A DNA stretch of 64,000 nt from Pelagibacterium flavum (GTDB taxonomy: Bacteria > Pseudomonadota > Alphaproteobacteria > Rhizobiales > Devosiaceae), in the NCBI RefSeq assembly GCF_025854335.1, contig NZ_CP107716.1, positions 3,527,001-3,591,000 of the forward strand, read 5' to 3'. The notes under the pieces are model-generated. The model searched no databases. It saw only the letters and a list, made by a program, of their open reading frames with translations, and had not been told where the DNA came from. Below, piece after piece: positions 60,893 to 64,000 of this stretch. Position numbers and translations under genes: made by a program. How positions within the stretch are numbered: the stretch's first letter is position 1; every line of letters starts with the position of its first letter.

Positions 60893-62155
60893 ATGATCTC
60901 GAAATCGAGACTGCTTTGCACAAGTGCAGGTTTCGTTGTGGCCCTGACGGCAACACCGTTGCTGGCCCAGGACGTGACGCTGACCATCGAAAGCTGGCGC
61001 AATGACGATCTGACCATCTGGCAGCAGACCCTGATCCCGGCCTTCGAGGCCGGCCATCCGGGCATCAAGGTCAATTTCGCGCCCACCGCGCCGACCGAAT
61101 ACAACGCGGCGCTCAACGCCAAGCTCGATGCGGGCTCGGCTGGCGATCTGATCACCTGCCGTCCGTTCGATGCATCGCTGGCCCTGTTCGAGGCGGGCTA
61201 TCTCGCTCCGCTCGACGATCTCGAAGGCATCTCCAATTTCTCGGACGTCGCCAAATCGGCATGGAACACGGACGATGGCTCGACCCCGTTCTGTGTGCCG
61301 ATGGCTTCGGTGATCCACGGCTTTATCTATAATGCCGACGCCTTTGCCGAACTGGGACTGGAAGAACCCACCACGGTCGAGGAATTCTACGCCGTGCTCG
61401 ACGCCATCAAGGCGGACGGTAGCTATATCCCCATGGCCATGGGCACTGTGGACCAGTGGGAAGCTGCGACGATGGGCTACCAGAATATCGGCCCGACCTA
61501 TTGGAAGGGTGAAGAGGGTCGGCTGGCGCTGATCGCAGGCGAACAGAAACTGACCGACGAGGGCTGGGTCGAACCCTATCGCGAGCTTGCCCGCTGGGCT
61601 GACTATCTCGGCGAGGGGTTCGAGGCCCAGACCTATCCCGACAGCCAGAACCTGTTCACGCTGGGCCGCGCCGCCATATTCCCGGCCGGCTCATGGGAAA
61701 TCGCGCTGTTTGAAGAACAGGCCGATTTTGCCCTGGGCGCCTTTCCGCCTCCGGTCGTTGCCGAAGGGGGTACATGCTATATTTCCGATCACAACGACAT
61801 CGGCATCGGCATGAACGCGGCAACCGAGCACCCTGAAGAGGCCCGCACGTTCCTCAACTGGGTAGCCTCGAGCGAATTTGCCTCGCTTTATGCCAATGCA
61901 CTTCCGGGCTTTTTCGGACTTTCGAGCGAGCCGGTGGAAATCGACAATGCGTTGGCCAACGAGTTCGTCTCCTGGCGCAATGATTGTGAATCGACGATCC
62001 GCTCGACCTACGCGATCCTGTCACGCGGCACGCCGAACCTTGAAAACGAAACCTGGAACGCTTCGGCCAATGTGATCAACGGCACCGAGACCCCCGAGGA
62101 CGCTGCCGCGCGTCTGCAGGAAGGTCTCGACAGCTGGTACACGCCGGGCATGTAA
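60893..62155 (+). CDS. Sugar ABC transporter substrate-binding protein
   Basis: Periplasmic binding protein of 420 aa in the SBP_bac_1 (CUT1) family. Signal peptide of about 25 residues ending ATPLLAQ; mature start DVTLTIESWRNDDLTIWQQ, then IPAFEAGHPGIKVNFAP and NAKLDAGSAGDLITC. Three Cys residues in the mature part (ITCRPF, PFCVP, GGTCYIS) may form a disulfide. AGAGGAA precedes ATG 60893. The ligand is probably an amino sugar or muropeptide sugar given nagA and murQ, but neutral oligosaccharides are possible. Confidence 0.93.
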   Translation: MISKSRLLCTSAGFVVALTATPLLAQDVTLTIESWRNDDLTIWQQTLIPAFEAGHPGIKVNFAPTAPTEYNAALNAKLDAGSAGDLITCRPFDASLALFEAGYLAPLDDLEGISNFSDVAKSAWNTDDGSTPFCVPMASVIHGFIYNADAFAELGLEEPTTVEEFYAVLDAIKADGSYIPMAMGTVDQWEAATMGYQNIGPTYWKGEEGRLALIAGEQKLTDEGWVEPYRELARWADYLGEGFEAQTYPDSQNLFTLGRAAIFPAGSWEIALFEEQADFALGAFPPPVVAEGGTCYISDHNDIGIGMNAATEHPEEARTFLNWVASSEFASLYANALPGFFGLSSEPVEIDNALANEFVSWRNDCESTIRSTYAILSRGTPNLENETWNASANVINGTETPEDAAARLQEGLDSWYTPGM

Positions 62156-62161
62156 GCACCG

Positions 62162-62259
62162 GGCGCCCCCTCCCGGCCTGCCTTTCCCCCTGGGAGAGGA
62201 CGGGGCAAGGGGGCGCCAGACGTTCACGACCTGTTTCGGGCGGCCCTGCCGCCCGGCTT
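62162..62259 (+). terminator. Tandem hairpins between binding-protein and permease genes
   Basis: GGCGCCCCCT (62162-62171) pairs with AGGGGGCGCC (62208-62217), enclosing a smaller CTCCC/GGGAG-type stem. A second hairpin, CGGGCGG (62237-62243) with CCGCCCG (62249-62255), is followed by GCTTTT, as in a weak intrinsic terminator. Together they would reduce permease transcription relative to the binding protein, as at 53571-53599. Confidence 0.65.
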
Positions 62260-62283
62260 TTACAAGCCGAGGGGAAAATCATC

Positions 62284-63219
62284 ATGGCGGTGGATCAGGA
62301 CAAAGTGTCCAAACCCGCGCGGCGCTGGCATATCGCCGTGTTTCTGACGCCGGCGGTGCTTGTTTATACCGCCATCATGATTGTCCCGCTGTTTTCGACG
62401 CTGTTTCAGTCGCTGTTCAATACAGTGGACGGAGAGCGCGCCTTTGTGGGCCTTGGCAATTTCGGAACGCTGTTTTTCGATCCGCGCTGGGCGGCGAGCT
62501 TCTGGAATGCGCTATCGAACAATTTCTGGTTCTTTGTGATCCACATGATCGTGCAGAACCCCATAGGGGTGTTGCTTGCGGCGATCCTGTCCAACCCCAA
62601 TCTGCGGCTGCGGGGCTTTTACCGCACGGCGATCTTTATCCCCACCATCCTCTCTTTCGTGATCGTGGGGTTCGTCTGGAAGCTGATCCTGTCGCCGCTG
62701 TGGGGGATTGCACCCAACATGCTCGACGCCATCGGGCTGCGGAGCCTTTTTGCGCCATGGCTGGGACAGGAGGGCGCGGCGCTGACCACGCTGGCGCTGG
62801 TTTCTGTCTGGCAGTTCGTGGGCATTCCCATGATGCTGATTTACGCGGCGTTGCTCTCGATCCCTGATGAGGTGATCGAGGCGGCGGAAATCGACGGGGT
62901 AACGGGGGCCAAGCAGTTCTTCAAGATCCAGCTGCCGCTGATCCTGCCGACTATCGGGATCATTTCGATTTTGACCTTTGTGGGCAATTTCAACGCATTC
63001 GACCTGATTTATGTGAGCCAGGGCGCGCAGGCAGGTCCGAATTTTTCGACCGACATTTTGGGCACCCTTCTCTATCGCACCTTCTTCGGCTTCCAGCTCC
63101 AACTGGGCGATCCGAACATGGGCTCAACGATTGCGACCATGATGTTCCTGATCATTCTCGTTGGGGTTTCGATCTATCTGTTCGGTATCCAGACGCGGCT
63201 TCGGAGGTATCAGTTCTGA
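62284..63219 (+). CDS. Sugar ABC transporter permease (MalF/UgpA type)
   Basis: Permease of 311 aa with six membrane helices. N-terminal helix IAVFLTPAVLVYTAIMIVPLF and EAA loop VIEAAEIDGVTGAKQFFKIQLPLI are diagnostic of the CUT1 family. The stop overlaps the next gene start by 1 nt (TGATG). Confidence 0.95.
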   Translation: MAVDQDKVSKPARRWHIAVFLTPAVLVYTAIMIVPLFSTLFQSLFNTVDGERAFVGLGNFGTLFFDPRWAASFWNALSNNFWFFVIHMIVQNPIGVLLAAILSNPNLRLRGFYRTAIFIPTILSFVIVGFVWKLILSPLWGIAPNMLDAIGLRSLFAPWLGQEGAALTTLALVSVWQFVGIPMMLIYAALLSIPDEVIEAAEIDGVTGAKQFFKIQLPLILPTIGIISILTFVGNFNAFDLIYVSQGAQAGPNFSTDILGTLLYRTFFGFQLQLGDPNMGSTIATMMFLIILVGVSIYLFGIQTRLRRYQF

Positions 63220-64000
63220 TGAATACGGCACGCTCCTCCCTGCCCCGCGCCCTTGCCGCCCATGCGGTGCTGATCGCCTATACGCTGATCGCTCTGTTTC
63301 CGGTGTTCGTGATCGTTATCAACGCCTTCAAGGAACGCCGGGCGATCTTTTCCGATCCGCTGGCGGTGCCGACCCCTGAGAGTTTCTCGCTGATCGGGTT
63401 CGAGACGGTAACGAGCCAAGGCAATTTCCTGCTCTATTTTCAGAACTCGCTGATCGTGACGGTGGCGTCGCTGTTCTGCGTATTGCTGTTTGGCGCCATG
63501 GCGGCGTTTGCGCTGTCGGAATACAGGTTCAAGGGCAATCCGCTCATGGCGCTCTATCTGGCGCTGGGAATCATGATCCCCATCCGGCTGGGCACTGTGG
63601 CGATCCTGCAGATCATGGTGGCGACGGGGCTGGTCAATACCCATACAGCGCTGATCCTTGTTTACACGGCGCAGGGCCTGCCGCTGGCCATCTTCATTCT
63701 TTCCGAATTCATGCGGACCGTATCGGCGGATCTGAAAAACGCCGGGCGTGTGGACGGGCTATCGGAGTACCGGATTTTCTTCACGCTGGTTCTGCCGCTG
63801 GTGCGGCCGGCGATGGCGACGGTGGCGGTGTTTACCATGATCCCGATCTGGAACGATCTGTGGTTTCCACTGATCCTGGCGCCGGCCGAGGCGACCAAGA
63901 CCGTGACGCTGGGGGCGCAGGTGTTCATCGGGCAGTTCGTGACCAACTGGAACGCGGTGCTGGCGGCGCTGACCCTCGCCATCATTCCGGTTCTGGTTCT
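63219..64000 (+). CDS. Sugar ABC transporter permease (MalG/UgpE type), cut by the right edge
   Basis: The first 260 codons are visible. N-terminus MNTARSSLPRALAAHAVLIA, then LFPVFVIVINAFKERRAIF (helix 1), FQNSLIVTVASLFCVLLFGAMAAFALSEYRF and EAA loop LKNAGRVDGLSEYRIFFTLV. At this family's normal length (about 280 aa) only some 20 codons are missing. The ATPase of the importer, if linked, would lie beyond the window. Confidence 0.94.
   Translation, partial: MNTARSSLPRALAAHAVLIAYTLIALFPVFVIVINAFKERRAIFSDPLAVPTPESFSLIGFETVTSQGNFLLYFQNSLIVTVASLFCVLLFGAMAAFALSEYRFKGNPLMALYLALGIMIPIRLGTVAILQIMVATGLVNTHTALILVYTAQGLPLAIFILSEFMRTVSADLKNAGRVDGLSEYRIFFTLVLPLVRPAMATVAVFTMIPIWNDLWFPLILAPAEATKTVTLGAQVFIGQFVTNWNAVLAALTLAIIPVLV

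Noticed and set aside
1..64000. Genomic island, prophage or restriction/defence locus
   Set aside because: No integrase, transposase, phage structural, methyltransferase or toxin-antitoxin gene was recognised; gene content is metabolic and transport throughout.

Overview
This 64 kb window is GC-rich chromosomal DNA from an alphaproteobacterium, most likely of the order Hyphomicrobiales (Rhizobiales) and possibly the family Devosiaceae. The placement rests on gene content: aerobic-type cobalamin genes, an Entner-Doudoroff operon, AztD/ZnuA zinc uptake, HWE/HisKA_2-type kinase and many ABC importers. It also rests on frequent GTG/TTG starts and tightly overlapping operons. It was made without a database search. 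No rRNA, tRNA, CRISPR array, phage or transposase gene was recognised.

Layout. 1-7.5 kb: a nucleoside-salvage operon on the minus strand (BMP-type binding protein, ABC ATPase, two permeases, cytidine deaminase, purine nucleoside phosphorylase, deoxyribose-phosphate aldolase), followed by an aldehyde dehydrogenase that runs off the left edge. 7.6-17.6 kb: a CoxG-like protein; an unusual three-gene module (TelA-like coiled-coil protein, membrane-anchored protein, long coiled-coil protein with a glycine-rich tail); an ArsR/SRPBCC pair; a three-gene signalling cassette (CHASE3 kinase, single-domain regulator, receiver-HWE kinase); and a VWA protein coupled to a membrane J-domain protein. 17.7-25.1 kb: a BCCT transporter and an operon of amino-sugar kinase, zwf, pgl, edd and a GNAT.

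25.3-40.9 kb is a cobalamin region: cobU, cbiB, cobQ, cobB, cobA, cobK and a cbiG/cobE-type gene. A second operon, cobW - 4-TM protein - cobN - cobO - caspase-like protein, lies downstream of a clear cobalamin riboswitch on the minus strand. The variable part of that riboswitch carries three extra hairpins, one of which looks like a dispersed palindromic repeat. 41-44.3 kb holds small metabolic genes (aldo/keto reductase, esterase with a divergent HxlR regulator, VOC protein, DUF486 membrane protein). 44.3-48.9 kb is a zinc regulon (aztD, znuA, znuC, znuB, zur) with Zur-like boxes at both promoter regions.

49-55.2 kb holds a SIMPL-domain protein and a peptide/nickel-type ABC importer operon. 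55.8-56.7 kb has a VOC protein and an Rrf2 regulator. 56.7-64 kb is an amino-sugar/cell-wall-sugar catabolic locus: nagA, a SIS-type GlcN6P deaminase, a GntR/UTRA regulator, divergent murQ, and a sugar ABC importer (binding protein, two permeases) running off the right edge. No sugar kinase is seen there; the BadF-type kinase next to zwf at 24-25 kb is a plausible partner, which would feed amino sugars and hexoses into the same central metabolism.

The best candidates for undescribed biology are the 8.3-12 kb TelA-like/coiled-coil module, the caspase-fold-like His/Cys protein translationally coupled to cobO, and the uncharacterised 4-TM protein between cobW and cobN under riboswitch control.
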